Assembly (NCBI GenBank): GCA_039707465.1
Contig: CM077653.1
Coordinates: forward strand, 5,827,184-5,891,183
DNA: 64,000 bases
From: Rhabdophis nuchalis
Lineage: Eukaryota; Chordata; Lepidosauria; Squamata; Natricidae
Reading direction: 5' to 3'
Both the position numbers and the translations under genes were made by a program. Under the pieces are notes generated by a model. The model worked only from the letters and a program-made list of their open reading frames with translations. It did no database searches and was not told the origin of the DNA. This document shows, one piece after another, positions 21,617-32,887 of this stretch (positions are counted from its first letter, which is position 1; every line of letters starts with the position of its first letter).

Positions 21617-22579
21617 GGCCCTTTGTTATGATTCCTGTTTATTGCACTTAATATTCACCCCGGCTGGTGCTTCCAGAAAGCGTTCCCCATTAGCAGAATG
21701 TAGATTTATGCTGCATTGGCTCTGCATATTGAATATTCCCTCCCGCCACTAAATCTGCCGCTTTTCCTTGCAATCTCCCCGATGTTTACTTTGTCTTAAT
21801 ATACTGGTGAGGTTAAAAAAAGCCGGCGATGGTGCGACTATTTGTTATCAATTTCCCTAAAGTGTCACTGCTTAATTTCTCCCAGCCTAAATGGGCTTTT
21901 TTTTTTCTGAAGTGTTTACAAGAGTCAAATTGGGAGCAAACTTAAGGAACGAGAATAAAAGAGCTTTTGCTAATTCAGACATTTTCTACCTGAAAAGTCT
22001 TCGCTCAGCTGATATGCTGGGAAAGGGAAATTGTCTAGCCTGATGAGACAGGGAAAGCTGCCAGACTGTTTGGGGGATATATATTTCCAGATCGTATCAC
22101 CATAATTCATATGCTTTATAACTGTGATTTACCGCATGGCCTGAACCCAGAAGAACGCAGCCCTCGATGTGACTTGATTCGAATTAATTTTAAAGGTAAT
22201 TGGTTAATTAACTAAATGTAATTCATGGGGGCTATTTTTCACATTTTCAATCAAGTCACTCTTTCGGGGCATCGGGAAGAAGCCTTGAGATTCCCGGTTC
22301 AAGACCCCAGGGGGGGTAAATGATGGAACATAAGCAATAATATGTAAGGTTTTACTCTGGGTAATTCTGGATTTCTCTACGGCTTGGGTTATCCTGCTTT
22401 TGGGTGTTGTAGGGGTGTGGGGACAGGCTCAAGAAGTGTATTTCCTCCTAGAAAAATCCAGCCATTTTATTTTGAGTTGTTGGAAGGAATGTCCTTCTGG
22501 GTTCAGTTCCAAGTGAGGGAAAAGACACTGGATTCATGGAAGTTGCTTGGAACGAAGGTTTATTGATGACGGGCAGGAC
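21617..22579. other. Single-copy block with homeodomain-like motifs
   Basis: No transposon is recognised. At 22181-22224 several TAATT/AATTA cores are packed together (GAATTAATTTTAAAGG, then TAATTGGTTAATTAACTAAA). No open frame has gene-like features. Possible conserved non-coding element; unproven. Confidence 0.4.
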
Positions 22580-22851
22580 CGGAGGTGGTCTTCAGCAGGT
22601 TCTGACCAGTTCTGGAGAACCAGTAGCTGAAATTTTGAGTAAATCAAAGAACCAGTAAATACCACCTCTGACTGGCCCTGCCCCCATCTATTCTCTGCCT
22701 CCTGAGTCCCAACTGATTGGGAGATAATGGGAATTTTTCAGTAACCTTCCCCTGCCATATCCACCAAGCCACGCCCACCAAGCCATGCCACACACCCCAA
22801 ACCACGCCCACAGAACCAGCAGTAAAAAAAAAAAAAAGAATCCCGCCATTG
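22580..22851 (-). mobile_element. hAT element (GGATTC family), copy 3
   Basis: Minus orientation relative to 11130-11363. It begins CGGAGGTGGTCTTCAGCAGG and ends GAATCCCGCCATTG. TSD GGCAGGAC / GACAGGAC, 7 of 8. It holds a single unexpanded copy of the segment that is a 41-bp array in 16110-17157. Confidence 0.85.
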
Positions 22852-23344
22852 GACAGGACCACCTGGTTTGAGATCGTGGGGCAAAAAGGGAAGAGATGCT
22901 GAGAGTGGCCTGGTTTTATTCCCTCTCTGGGCTTTTGAATTTGAGCTTGTATTCTGATTGGTTGTCAGACTCCCATGGGGCCATGCAGGGGCAACCCTGT
23001 GGGCTGTCCTGACTCCCAAGCTTGGTTAAGCCTTTGCTGGGTGATGATGTAATGAAAGAGCTTTGGGCAATTCCTACTATGGCTCTAGCATGTACTAGAT
23101 GGGTAGATCTTTATTATGTAGAATAGGCTGGCTCAGGCCTTAATGGCCCGTTGACAAAGGAGCTATTAAGAGTGAGTCTGTTTCCTGCCTAAAAACAGGT
23201 TTCTCCATTTCTCATCCAGGGAAATATGATATTCTGCCTTTTGAATATTTCCTAGGTTATTTCATCCTTCTAGGATAAGGGTGGGAGCTAACTTCCTACG
23301 CAGGCTTTCTAGATTTCAGTTAAATCCCAAGAGAAGACATCTTC
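22852..23344. other. Single-copy sequence
   Basis: No element or gene is recognised. Confidence 0.35.
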
Positions 23345-23975
23345 ATGGTAAATACTGCCTCCAGTTTTGATCATCATGTTACAAAAAAGATGTTGAAAAA
23401 GTGGAAAGAAGAGCAACTAAGACGATTAAAGGCCTGGAGACTAAAACATATGAAGAATTCTTGCAGGAATCGGGTGTGGCCAGTCTTGAGAAAAGAAGGA
23501 CTAGGGGTGACATGAAAATGGTATTCCAGTATTTCAGGGGCTGCCACAAAGAGGGGCAACTTGTTTTCAAAAGCACCAAGACAAGAAACAGTGGATGGAA
23601 ATTACTCAAAGAGAGAAGTAATGTGGAATTAAGGAGAAACTTCCTAACAGTGAGGACAATTAACCAGTGGAACAGAAGTTGCCTTCAGAGGTTGTAGGTG
23701 CTTCATCACTGGAGGTTTTTAAGAAGAGACTGAACAGCCACCTGTCTGAAATGGTCTAGGGCAGGGGTCTGCAAAGTTGGCTCTTTTAAGACTGGTGGAC
23801 TTCAACTTCCAGAATTCTCCAGCTAGCATACTGTAGCTGGCTGGAGAATTCTGAAAGTTGAAGTCCACCAGTCTTAAAAGAGCCAACTTTGCAGACCCCT
23901 GGTCTAGGGTTTCCTACTTGAGCAGGGGGCTGGGCTTTAAGACCTCCAAGATCCCTTCCAGCTCTATTCTGATTG
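23345..23975 (+). mobile_element. CR1 LINE 3' end split by a MITE
   Basis: CR1 C-terminal coding text (RRATKTIKGLETKTYEEFLQ, RNFLTVRTINQWN) runs to about 23760, is interrupted by a palindromic MITE, and resumes with GTCTAGGGTTTCCTACTTGA to the 3' end near 23975. Confidence 0.92.
23762..23901. mobile_element. Palindromic hAT MITE with perfect 8-bp TSD
   Basis: It starts CAGGGGTCTGCAAAGTTGGC and ends with the inverse. TSD GTCTAGGG at 23754-23761 and 23902-23909 is perfect. The arms match almost without error, so the insertion is fairly young and later than the CR1. Confidence 0.93.
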
Positions 23976-24455
23976 ATTGCAATCCTTTCTTAGAAATATT
24001 CCAAATTAGGATGTATGAGCAGTCATGCAGACTATGGGGTAATGAATGGGTAAATTCGGGAGAGGAAGATCACCGATAGTCTCCTCTGACACCTCCAACA
24101 AGGAAAGTAGACTCAAAAATTCCATCAAGAAAAATTTAAATAAAGTTTAAAGCATCCTGAGTATCAGATACAAAAACCAAACCAAACTCAGCATTCTGTC
24201 CCAGTGGAAGAAAATATTTGAGGATTTGCAAGTAAGATTCTTGTACGGTATTAATTCATAACAATATCGACAAAAGGCCGGGAAGAGAAGATGGATTCAG
24301 AATGAAATGTAACGATGGAGAAAGTAATATGACAGCAGTTGAAAAATAAGGTCTAGAGAGAAAGGAGTTGACAGCAGCCTTAATCTCAAATATGCAAAGA
24401 CATGCAGAAAACCGTCACTTTTCTCTGCAACGGTTTCTTCTAAAGCACAGTTATT
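23976..24455. other. Unassigned sequence
   Basis: No element is recognised; A-rich stretches at 24110-24260. Confidence 0.3.
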
Positions 24456-24778
24456 CGTGGGCTCAGTGGCTACGACGCTGAGCTTGTCAATCAGAAACGT
24501 CGGCAGTTCGAATACCCAGCGCTGTGTAATGGAGTGAGCTCCCATTACTTGTCCCAGCTTCTGCCAACCTAGCGGTTTGAAAGCAGTTTGAAAATGCTAG
24601 TAGAAAAATAGGGACCACCTTTGGTGGGAAGGTAACAGTGTTCCATGCGCCTTCAGTGTTTAGTCATGCTAACCACATGACCACGTCTTCTGAGAGCTTT
24701 GAAACAGATGAACACTGCCCCCTAGAGTCAGGAATGACTAGCACAGATGTGCAAGGGAAACCTTTATCTTTATATATG
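24456..24778 (+). mobile_element. Sauria SINE, near full length
   Basis: tRNA-like head (GGCTCAGTGGCTACGACGC, then GGCAGTTCGAATACCC), body (CTTCTGCCAACCTAGCGG, ACCACATGACCACG), tail (AGGAATGACTAGCAC) ending in CTTTATCTTTATA. Mobilised by BovB machinery in squamates. Confidence 0.92.
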
Positions 24779-25356
24779 TCTAAATAGGAATACCCCTCCC
24801 CAAATTTTTTCTAACATGCTATACCGTACTGGCCTCTTGACAATGTACTGGAGAAAGATGTTGCTAGGCAACAGACCCATTTCTTCCTCCCTTTTCTGAA
24901 AAAAGAAAAAGATATGTATGTATGTGTGAATGAATGAAAAGGAAGGAGAATTTGTCCTAATGGCAATTCTTGAAGAATGGCTACCACTGGAGAATTATTT
25001 CTCCCCGAGAGAAATCATCGGTCGGTTTTTTGCATTCCGAGGCTCCTTTTAGGGGTGACAGATAGATGTTATCCTTTTCCTATCCAAGTTGTCCCCATCG
25101 CTTTTTATCTCCGAATACTTCAAAGAAGGATAATGACTTGCTAAATGCTGGGGAACTATAGTAACAAAGAGATTTAGAGGACCAAGCAGGGATTAGACTC
25201 ATCAATTAGAGGCAGTTGGGGAAAAGAAGTTATCTACTTCTGCAGAAGCTTTGTTCTAGGATATTGATGAGCTTCGCCCGTTTGGTTCTTGCCCTATAGC
25301 CAGTGGCAGAACCTGGTTGACCTTGAAGGATCCCAAAAGACTATTTGGTCAGCACG
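24779..25356. other. Single-copy sequence
   Basis: No element is recognised. Confidence 0.35.
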
Positions 25357-25822
25357 ATGTAGAAAAGATGTTGAGACTCTAGAAAGAGTGCAGAGAAGAG
25401 CAACAAAGAGGATTAGGGGACAGGAGGCTCAAACATATGAAGAACGGTTGCAGGAACTGGGTAGGTCTAGTTTAATGAAAAGAAGGACTAGGGGAGACAT
25501 GATAGCAGTCTTCCGATATCTCAGGGACTGCCACAAAGATGAGGGAGTCAAGCTATTCTCCAAAGCACCTGAGCGCAGGACAAGAAGCAATGGGTGGAAA
25601 TTAATCAAGCAGAGAAGCAACCTGGAACTAAGGAGAAATTTCCTGACAGTGAGAACAATTAATCAGTGGAACAACTCATCTCTAGAAGTTGTGGGTGCTC
25701 CAACACTGGATGTTTTTAAGAAGATGTTGGATAGCCATTTGTCTGAAGTGGTGTAAGATTTCCTGTCTAAGCAGGGGGTTGGACTATAAGACTTTCAAGG
25801 TCCTTTCCAACACTGTTATTCT
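25357..25822 (+). mobile_element. CR1 LINE 3' end, one of the best preserved
   Basis: One open frame of more than 120 codons covers the ORF2 C-terminus: RRATKRIRGQEAQTYEERLQ, MKRRTRGDMIAVFRYLRDC, LRRNFLTVRTINQWNN, LDSHLSEVV, stop. The 3' UTR GGGGGTTGGACTATAAGAC follows. It is 5'-truncated just after GATGTAGAAAAGATGTTGAG. Confidence 0.95.
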
Positions 25823-25944
25823 AAAGATCTGCAGAGCTGGATGTCTTTAGGTTTTGGATATGGACTATGAAAATAAAATTTAAAAATCCAAGATAGGGAA
25901 ATTAAAACAAACACTGGAAAGAAGTAAAGTGTAAAAGAGAGCTA

Positions 25945-26400
25945 GTTTGGTCTACTGTTGAAGGCATCGGGTCAGAAACTAGGAGAAGGCGAGTTCTAGT
26001 CCCACTTTAGGCATGTAAGCTAGCTGGATGATTTTGGCCAATCAGAAGGAGATTTGGAGTTCTAGTATCATTTTAGGTATGAAAGCCAGCTCAATGACTT
26101 TGGGCCAATCACCAGGCGATGGGAGTTCTAGTACCACATTAGGCATGAAAGCTAGTTGGGTGACTTTCGGCCAATCACCAGGCAATTCAGAGTTCTAGTT
26201 CCGCCTTAGTCATGAAAACTGGCTAGGTGAATTTGAGCCAATCACCAGGAGACCGTGAGTTCTAGTCCCACCTTGGACTTGAAAGCCAACAGGATTGTTC
26301 TTGTGGAGAAAAATAGGTAGCAGGAAGGAGTATCGTAGGTGTTTACCACCTTGAGTTATTTATAGAAATAATAAAGGTGAGGCATAAATAAACGAATGCC
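25945..26400 (+). mobile_element. CORE-SINE-like element with amplified middle
   Basis: It opens GAGCTAGTTTGGTCTACTG with a B-box-like GCGAGTTCTAGTCCC. The body carries GGGTGACTTTCGGCCAATCA, like the CORE-SINE central domain. The tail is GAGTTATTTATAGAAATAAT followed by AATAAA-type repeats. The middle is amplified (25991-26300). A single-copy relative is at 38424-38645. Confidence 0.75.
25991..26300. repeat. 66-67-bp tandem repeat inside a SINE
   Basis: Each unit begins GAGTTCTAGT; starts are 25991, 26057, 26123, 26190 and 26257. Units have diverged by several bases each. The unit contains the tRNA B-box-like region and the core domain. Confidence 0.9.
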
Positions 26401-26488
26401 ATTTCTGTATTGCTTCCCCGAAACCAACATGGACATAGACATGGGATCAACTTGAAAAGGTCTTTACATGACTTTGCTTGGTCTAGAA

Positions 26489-26826
26489 CAGGGGTCAGCA
26501 ACTCGCAGCTCTGGAGCCGCATGTGGCTCTTTTATCCCTCTGCTGCGGCTCCCTGTCGCTAGTCAGCACCACAATTTTCGGAGGAGCTTCCGGTTGGGGG
26601 AAAGCAGGGCAGGCCAGGAAGAGACTCTATGACAAGGGGTGGGTTTTCTGGTCAGCTCCACAATTGATAGGGCTTTTAGTTAGGATAGTTGTAAGAAAAA
26701 GGACGCTGCACTAAGAGGAGACTCTATGGTGGAGAAACCGGACTTCCGGTTGGCTCCAGAATTGAACAGGGGACTTCCAGTAAGAACCTTTGTGGCTCTT
26801 TGAGTATTTAAGGTTGCTGACCTTTG
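26489..26826 (-). mobile_element. Non-autonomous hAT element with 8-bp TSD
   Basis: It starts CAGGGGTCAGCAACTCGCAG and ends AAGGTTGCTGACCTTTG. TSD GTCTAGAA / GTCTACAA, 7 of 8. Opposite orientation to 7025-7491 and 61014-61274, which share GAGCCACATGTGGCTC-like and AGCTGCAGGTTGC phrases. Confidence 0.88.
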
Positions 26827-26834
26827 GTCTACAA

Positions 26835-27494
26835 GATGGAGAATTTCAGCTACATTTGGAGCACTGATTGGAAGGAGAGAATGCTGCGGACCTTGCTTTT
26901 GATATTGTATGCTGGCCTTCGTTTCTTTAAGATGTGTGGTGAGATATATTGCCAAAGGAGTGGAAATCGCTTTTCTTGGGCAACTATTCTAATCTGGATA
27001 TGAAGGCTTGAAAGGAGTGGAAGCAATGGGAGAAAGAGAACCCATTCCTCTCTCAATGTAATGAAAATGGAATTAAATTTAATGAAAATATTTTATAATG
27101 ATACGGCCAGACAGGAAAATAGATTGCAATGACCTCACTTCCCATCAAAAGAGCATTTTGTAATTATGGAACTCACTGGTATTACAATGAGAAATGGCCA
27201 TTGGATAAATCATCATTTTTTAATTGACGTTTGAGATGAATTGCTTGGAAAATCCTTTGTATCTCAATTCTACTACTATTTTTTTTCCAGGGATGTGAGT
27301 CTGTACGTTATCATTGCAAACCACTCTAATCTGAATTTGATTCTTCTTATAGGACTTTGGTAGAAAACCAGTTGGAAGGATATTAAATCACTAGCTTATG
27401 TCAAGATTCTTGACAGTTTCAGTCCTGGTTCAAGGCAAACTATGGCTCCTATGAGAATGAGATTTAGGCAAGAAAAACAAAATGCACAGGTACA
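26835..27494. other. Single-copy sequence
   Basis: No element is recognised. Confidence 0.35.
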
Positions 27495-28175
27495 GTATAT
27501 GTAACTGTGAGAGGGATCTTGGAGTCCTAGTGGACAACCATTTAAATAGGAGCCAGCAGTGTGCAGCAGCTACCAAAAAAGCCAACACAGTTCTAGGCTG
27601 CATCAACAGAGGGACCGAATCAAGATCACATGAAGGGTTAATACCACTTTATAAGGCCTTGGTAAAGTCACACTTGGAATACGGCATCCAGTTTTGGTCG
27701 CCACAATATAAAAAAGATGTTGAAACTCTAGAAAGAGTGCAAAGAAGAGCAACCAAGATGATTATGGGGCTGGAGGCTTAAAACATATGAAGAACAGTTG
27801 CAGGAACTGGGTATGTCTAGTTTAATGAAAAGAAGGACAAAGGGAGATACGAAAGCAGTCTTCTAATATCTCAGGAGCTGCCACAAAGAAGAGGGAGTCA
27901 AGCTATTCTCCAAAGAACCTGAGGGAAGGACAAGATGCAATGGGTGGAAACTATTCAAGGAGAGAAGCAACCTGGAGTTAAGGAGACATTTCTTGACCGT
28001 TAGAACAATTAATCAGTGGAACAATTTGCCTCCAGAAGTTGTGGATGCTCCAACACTGGAAGCTTTTAAGAAGATATTGGACAACAATTTGCGTGAAGTG
28101 GTGTAGGGTTGTCTGCCTAAGCAGGGGGTTGGATTAGAAGACCTCCAAGATCCTTTCCAAATCTGTTAGTCTATT
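27495..28175 (+). mobile_element. CR1 LINE, longest copy in the window
   Basis: It begins in the palm/thumb part of ORF2 (CERDLGVLVDNHLNRS, HLEYGIQFWSPQYKKDVETL, ERVQRRATKMIMG), then a stop breaks the frame near 27780 and coding text continues in other frames to the 3' end CAGGGGGTTGGATTAGAAGA. Inactive. Confidence 0.95.
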
Positions 28176-28600
28176 CTATACGCTCCAGAAAAAAATCTGG
28201 AGGAATGGTGAGATCTTCCTCATGTCTTCCCTCAGGGGGAGACTATCTGGAATTTCAGAGATGTGATTGCTTTGTGCTGATATGACAGCAGGCAGACACT
28301 AGTAAGTGTTTTGATCTGTCTCTGGCTGATAGTATCAGAGTAACAGCTGGGTTTTCAGATATTAAATGTCAGCCAAAAAGGCATAAAACATGCTGGGATT
28401 TTTCATGACAAAGAATGAGGAGATTTATCGTTGAATTATTGCAAACTTTCTTCCAGAGTCTACGGGCACAATGGGAAGACAAGGAGGTTACAGATCTCAG
28501 TCAGATGGCAGGACCTTCCCCTAGGAATTCAAAGTAGGGTTAAGGAAATCTGGTCCCAGAAGATCCAATGGTCTGGGCTGCCTGCTTATAGGGTCTAGAG
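28176..28600. other. Single-copy sequence
   Basis: No element is recognised. Confidence 0.35.
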
Positions 28601-28856
28601 CAGGGGTCTCCAACCTGTGCAACTTTAAGTCTGAAGGACTTCAGCTCCCAGACTTCTCCAGTCAGCAAAGCTGTCAGTGTCAGGGCCTGGGCCAGGGGTC
28701 CCCAACCTTTGCAACTTTAAGTCTGAAGGACTTCAGCTCCCAGACTTCTCCAGCCAGCAAAGCTGTCAGTGTCAGGGCCTGGGCCAGGGGTCCCCAACCT
28801 TTGCAACTTTAAGTCTGAAGGACTTCAGCTCCCAGACTTCTCCAGCCAGCAAAGCG
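28601..28856. repeat. 92-bp tandem triplication of half a palindromic MITE
   Basis: Units start CAGGGGTC at 28601, 28693 and 28785. Each contains CAACTTTAAGTCTGAAGG and the centre of the palindromic MITE, then AGCTGTCAGTGTCAGGGCC. The last two units are almost identical. The inverse arm is absent. Confidence 0.92.
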
Positions 28857-28864
28857 AACAGTAG

Positions 28865-28976
28865 CAGTGGTGAGAGGCTCCGCCCACTCACCCAGACACT
28901 TCTGCCCATGCGCAGAAGTGATGCGTGGCACACAAACGAACTGGTAGTAAAAAAAAAAAATTGGAAACCCACCACT
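28865..28976 (-). mobile_element. Short hAT MITE fragment
   Basis: Reversed relative to 45758-45905. It contains GAGGCTCCGCCCACTC, GAACTGGTAGTAAAA and the terminal GGAAACCCACCACTG. The far end is missing and there is no clear TSD. Confidence 0.6.
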
Positions 28977-29722
28977 GGAGCCCACGGGCAAAGTGCTCTT
29001 TCATAGAATGGGTAGGGAAAGATTTGGAATCCCACCAATGTGAAATCCATCACATCCAACATGAAAAGTTCATTAATTTTATCAAAAGGCTTGCCATTTT
29101 GTTTTTCACCCCATGAAATCTTTCCAATCAGATTCCTGAGCAGGGAAACCTCTGAATTTACTAATACAAATTAAGGATTGCTCACAGTCTTCTTGTTATA
29201 AGCACTGAATAATTTTGCTACAATTTCCCACTCCTAAATCTGATCCCTTTTCATGCTGAACGGCTAGCGTAATGAGGATATATATATATATATATTTGGT
29301 GTCTGCTTGCAGATTTCTGCCATGCCCTATGATGCCCTTTGTTCATCGCACCGAAGTAGCAGTATCGCTAAAGGTTGCAACAATTGGCCGGACAGTCTTT
29401 AGAAACCTATCTGTCATTTATGACCCCAGTGACCTCGCTTGTTGGGAAGGAAAAGAAGTTTCTTTAAATGGTCCAGCCTGCAAAGGGGCAGAAGGCTTTG
29501 GGAAGTCAGAAGGACATTTTCTTCTAGATGAAGAAAAAGCATCCCATCTTAATTATATTAAGAAAGCCACTTTCTCCACTTGTTTAGAGTGGGATTTGGA
29601 GGGGGAGGGGTGGTGTTTTTAAGAAGAGACCATCGGTATCTACTTCAAAAACATTTTTTTCACCCTTCGTAGCTTACTCAAAGTCCTTGGCTATTCACTG
29701 CTTTCCTGGTAGACTTAAGAGC
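28977..29722. other. Single-copy sequence with short AT run
   Basis: An AT dinucleotide run lies at 29278-29295. A 116-codon open frame (29272-29622) follows but has no recognised domain, and I do not call it a gene. Confidence 0.35.
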
Positions 29723-30179
29723 TGTTGGAGTTTGTTGCAGCTATCAAATCCAGAAAGCACACAAAGGTAACTGATTCTGCAGGATTCATTTACTTCTCTT
29801 TATATATAATATACAAGTGTGCTAGGCACAAAATGAGTAGCTATTCTATTATCAGAAGTCCTTGGCTACATTGTGTGAACGTTTGGTGTAAATCGGTCCA
29901 GTAGTTTTTTAGATTAGTGGATTCGTACAAACTATTTTACAGTTTTATTTATATAAATGAGACATATAAACAATACCAAGAGTGGTTCTTCCAACATAGT
30001 AGAGAGGAGAGATTGATTTCCAGTTTAGTTCAGAGTTCAGACTAGATTTAGCTTTAGCACAGGCTCAGAGCTACAGAGCTAAGCCACGCCCAGGCTCCAA
30101 AGTGTTTCAGCTCCCATTGGCTGACCTTGTTACTAAGCCCTATTCCTGTTCATAAGTATATCTATTCTGAACCATAACA
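29723..30179 (-). mobile_element. LTR (family with TGT...ACA ends), with inserted segment
   Basis: On the minus strand it starts TGTTATGGTTCAGAATAG and ends CAACAAACTCCAACA. It shares GGTCAGCCAATGGGAGCT and GGCGTGGCTTAGC with the LTRs at 35413-35832 and 38004-38395. An extra block (about 29806-29950) with GTTTGGTGTAAATCGGTCC is absent from the relatives. No TSD is clear. Confidence 0.7.
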
Positions 30180-30254
30180 ACTTCTTCCTCTCAATTTAGC
30201 AAATGTCCTTGCTAAAATTCTAGGAACAAGCCAATTTGTTCAACAAGGGAGCCA

Positions 30255-30332
30255 TCTTAACCGCCCCGAGTCCCTGTGGGGAGAGGGAGCGGTTCTACAA
30301 ATTAAATTTGAATTTGAATTTGAATCTCATGT
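30255..30332 (+). mobile_element. LINE 3' tail
   Basis: CCGCCCCGAGTCCCTGTGGG, a matching GGGAGCGGTTCTACAAATTA, then TTGAATTTGAA repeats. Same tail type as 52200-52255. Confidence 0.65.
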
Positions 30333-30335
30333 TCA

Positions 30336-30578
30336 AATCCAATGTCTATGAGGATTCCCAGTCATCCAGGTCATGGTTGTCCCCAAAGGTTCTTTTTTTT
30401 TCAAGAGGCAACTGAACTTCAATAGTTCCAAGAAGGCTCCACACACATTTGCAATGCTCAGGTGACTCTGAGGACAAAGATAAACCTCCAGGTGGCCTTA
30501 CTGACTTACTAAAAGAATGCAAATGTCCAGCTGACTGCAAGAAGTAAAAATCTTTTCATTCCTCACCATCCAATCAGA
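30336..30578 (-). mobile_element. Dispersed repeat, family unresolved, copy 1
   Basis: Phrases CCAGTCATCCAGGTCATGG, AAGAGGCAACTGAACTTC and ACCATCCAATCAGAG recur at 40835-41210, 49758-49925 and 52283-52512. It may be the end of a Penelope-like or LINE element; no coding domain is visible to decide. Confidence 0.5.
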
Positions 30579-30579
30579 G

Positions 30580-30666
30580 AAGGAAGGAAGGAAGGAAGGA
30601 AGGAAGGAAGGAAGGAAGGAAGGAAGGAAGGAAGGAAGGAAGGAAGGAAGGAAGGAAGGAAGGAGA
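30580..30666. repeat. GGAA microsatellite
   Basis: About 21 uninterrupted GGAA units. Confidence 0.97.
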
Positions 30667-30990
30667 AGGGAATACTAGTAAGAGTTAAAACCAACCAAGC
30701 ACTGCTGACATAAAAATGCAAGCAAGATAAATGAATAAGTGGCTGAAACCATCTTATACCTCCTTAATTCAAAACTGGATTCAAAACATGAATTATTGAC
30801 AGAACATCGTGTCTGCTCACCTCTTGAACGATGGAAGGAAAGCAAATTCCATTTCTTCAACCCAATCTGGAAACTGTAGATTGCTTGCTGGAAATGGAAT
30901 AACAAGGAACTAACCCTGGACTTTATTTACATATTGGTCTCGACCATAAGTCGTTTGTTTTACATTCAGCCGAGTGCATTGTGTTCATCC
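30667..30990. other. Single-copy sequence
   Basis: No element is recognised. Confidence 0.35.
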
Positions 30991-30998
30991 AGCCGTTG

Positions 30999-31174
30999 CA
31001 GTGGTGGGTTTCAAATTTTTTAGAACCTACTCTGTAGGTGTGGCCTATTTTGTGGGTGTGGCTTGGCAGTCATGTGACAGGGTGGGAGTGGCCACCTTTT
31101 AAAATGTGGTGAAACTCATTTAACAACGCTTTTGCTTAGCAACCAAAATTTTGGACTCAATTGTGATGATAAAT

Positions 31175-31234
<60 letters not shown>

Positions 31235-31428
31235 TCCTTCCTTCCTTCCTTCCTTCCTTCCTTCCTTTCTTTCTTTCTTTCCTTCCTTCCTTTCCTTTCC
31301 TTGGGTCACTGGCAGCGGCGGGCCAGATTTGCTTCCAGGTACGCCAGTGGAACCCCCTCTCACCAGTTCTCTAAATTTCACCAACCGGCTCTCGCGAGTA
31401 GGTGCGAGCCTGCAGAAACCCACCACTG
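30999..31428 (+). mobile_element. hAT MITE carrying a TTTC/TTCC array, copy 2
   Basis: Terminal inverted repeats CAGTGGTGGGTTTC / GAAACCCACCACTG; TSD AGCCGTTG (30991-30998) and AACCGTTG (31429-31436), 7 of 8. The array (31170-31302) occupies the same internal position as in 7972-8423 and 41764-42279. Confidence 0.93.
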
Positions 31429-31436
31429 AACCGTTG

Positions 31437-31960
31437 TATTGTGTAAATCACAACCTTCAGCTTAATGTTTCTAGAAGCCCATTCGATGGTGGTTTGTTTA
31501 AAAAGAAAAAGAAAGCAAAACAGGCGGCTTAAACATCCAATGGCTGAACCTGAGCAAGAGAGCTGTTAGCTCAAGGCTGATGCAACGTCTTTGTTTCTGA
31601 TTCTTCTTTTTTCCTCCTACTTCTTATGTTACAGAAATTGCATTCCTTTGCTAGCAAGAAATGTAGGCTCCCACCACTTCTTCTCCATCCAGGATTCTCC
31701 GGGGCATTGTGAAAGAAGAAATAACCTTTCACAACCATTACAGGTAATGAAATGAAGGAAAGGGCAGGAAGGGACAGAGATAAAATAACTTTCTCTAGCA
31801 GGGGGCAGGTAGGAAAAAAGAAAAACGGGCCAAAAAGGATGTAATTTTGGCTTACTGCTGAAGAGGCCTCTGTGCTCAGTTTTCAATGCAGGATTCCAAG
31901 TTTTACAAGTGTATTTGCTTCAGCAAGCGCGCGCACACACACACAGTTTGTCATCACAAG
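31437..31960. other. Single-copy sequence
   Basis: No element is recognised; a short CA run at 31933-31945. Confidence 0.35.
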
Positions 31961-31961
31961 C

Positions 31962-32669
31962 TTGAGAGAGAGAGAGAAAGATATGAAGGGAGGGAGGTAG
32001 AGATAGGGAGGTAGATGTAGGTAGGTAGGTAGGTAAAGGTAGGTAAAGGTAGGTAGGTAGGTAGGTAGATAGATAGATGTAGGTAGGTAGGTAGAGGTAG
32101 GTAGGTAGGTAGAGGTAGATAGGTAGGTAGGTAGATAGATATAGGTAGGTAGATAGATATAGGTAGGTAGGTAGGTAGAGGTAGGTAAAGGTAGGTAGGT
32201 AGAAGTAGGAATAGGTAGAGGTAGGTAGAGGTAGGTAGGTAGGTAAGTAGGTAGGTAAGTAGGTAGGTAGGTAGGTAGAGGTAGGTAAAAGTAGGTAGGT
32301 AGGTAGGTAGGTAGAGGTAGGTAAAAGAAGGTAGGTAGAAGTAGGAATAGGTAGAGGTAGGTAGAGGTAGGTAGGTAGGTAGAGGTAGGTAGAAGTAGGT
32401 AGGTAGAAGTAGGAATAGGTAGAGGTAGGTAGGTAGAGGTAGATAGGTAGGTAGGTAGAGGTAGGTAGGTAGGTAAAGGTAGGAAGAGGTAGGTAGAGGT
32501 AGGTAGAGATAGATAGATAGATAGATAGATGGATGGATGGATGGATGGAGGGAGGGAGGGAGGGAGGGAGGGAGGGAGGGAGGGAGATAGATGATAGATA
32601 AATAGAGAAGAGAGAGAGAGAGATACAAACATACATACATAGATACATAGATACATACATATATACATA
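31962..32669. repeat. Compound microsatellite: GA, GGTA/GTAG, GATA, GGGA, CATA
   Basis: GA run (31962-31978), long GTAG with GAGGTAG variants (about 31990-32510), GATA (32508-32530), GGAT then GGGA (32531-32585), GA (32604-32624), CATA (32627-32670). Frames of 228-283 codons on the minus strand are repeat translations. Confidence 0.97.
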
Positions 32670-32887
32670 CATTGGTGGTATTCAGCCGGTTCAGACCAGC
32701 TCGGGTGAACTGGTTGTGGCAACATGTGACCCAACTGCCCCGACTCTATATCGTCCTATTTAGCCACATTTTCTAAGCCACATGCATGTGTGCAAGCCAC
32801 GCATGCAAGCAAAGCACCTGTGCGAAAGCCGCACAAACACAATTTCAGTGAAGGGTGAACTGGTAACATTATGTGAACCCCCCTCTG
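32670..32887. mobile_element. hAT-type element
   Basis: Starts CATTGGTGGTATTCAGCCGG and ends TGTGAACCCCCCTCTG, with CCGGTT/GAACTGGT phrases like 46740-47256. TSD-like TATACATA / GATAGATA is weak evidence because both lie in GATA-type repeats. Confidence 0.6.

Noticed and set aside
29272..29622. A 116-codon open frame
   Set aside because: It begins in an AT microsatellite, has no known motif and no splice or promoter support.
32670..32887. 8-bp TSD around this hAT-type element
   Set aside because: Both flanks are GATA-like repeats, so the match may be chance; the element is kept but the TSD is not counted.
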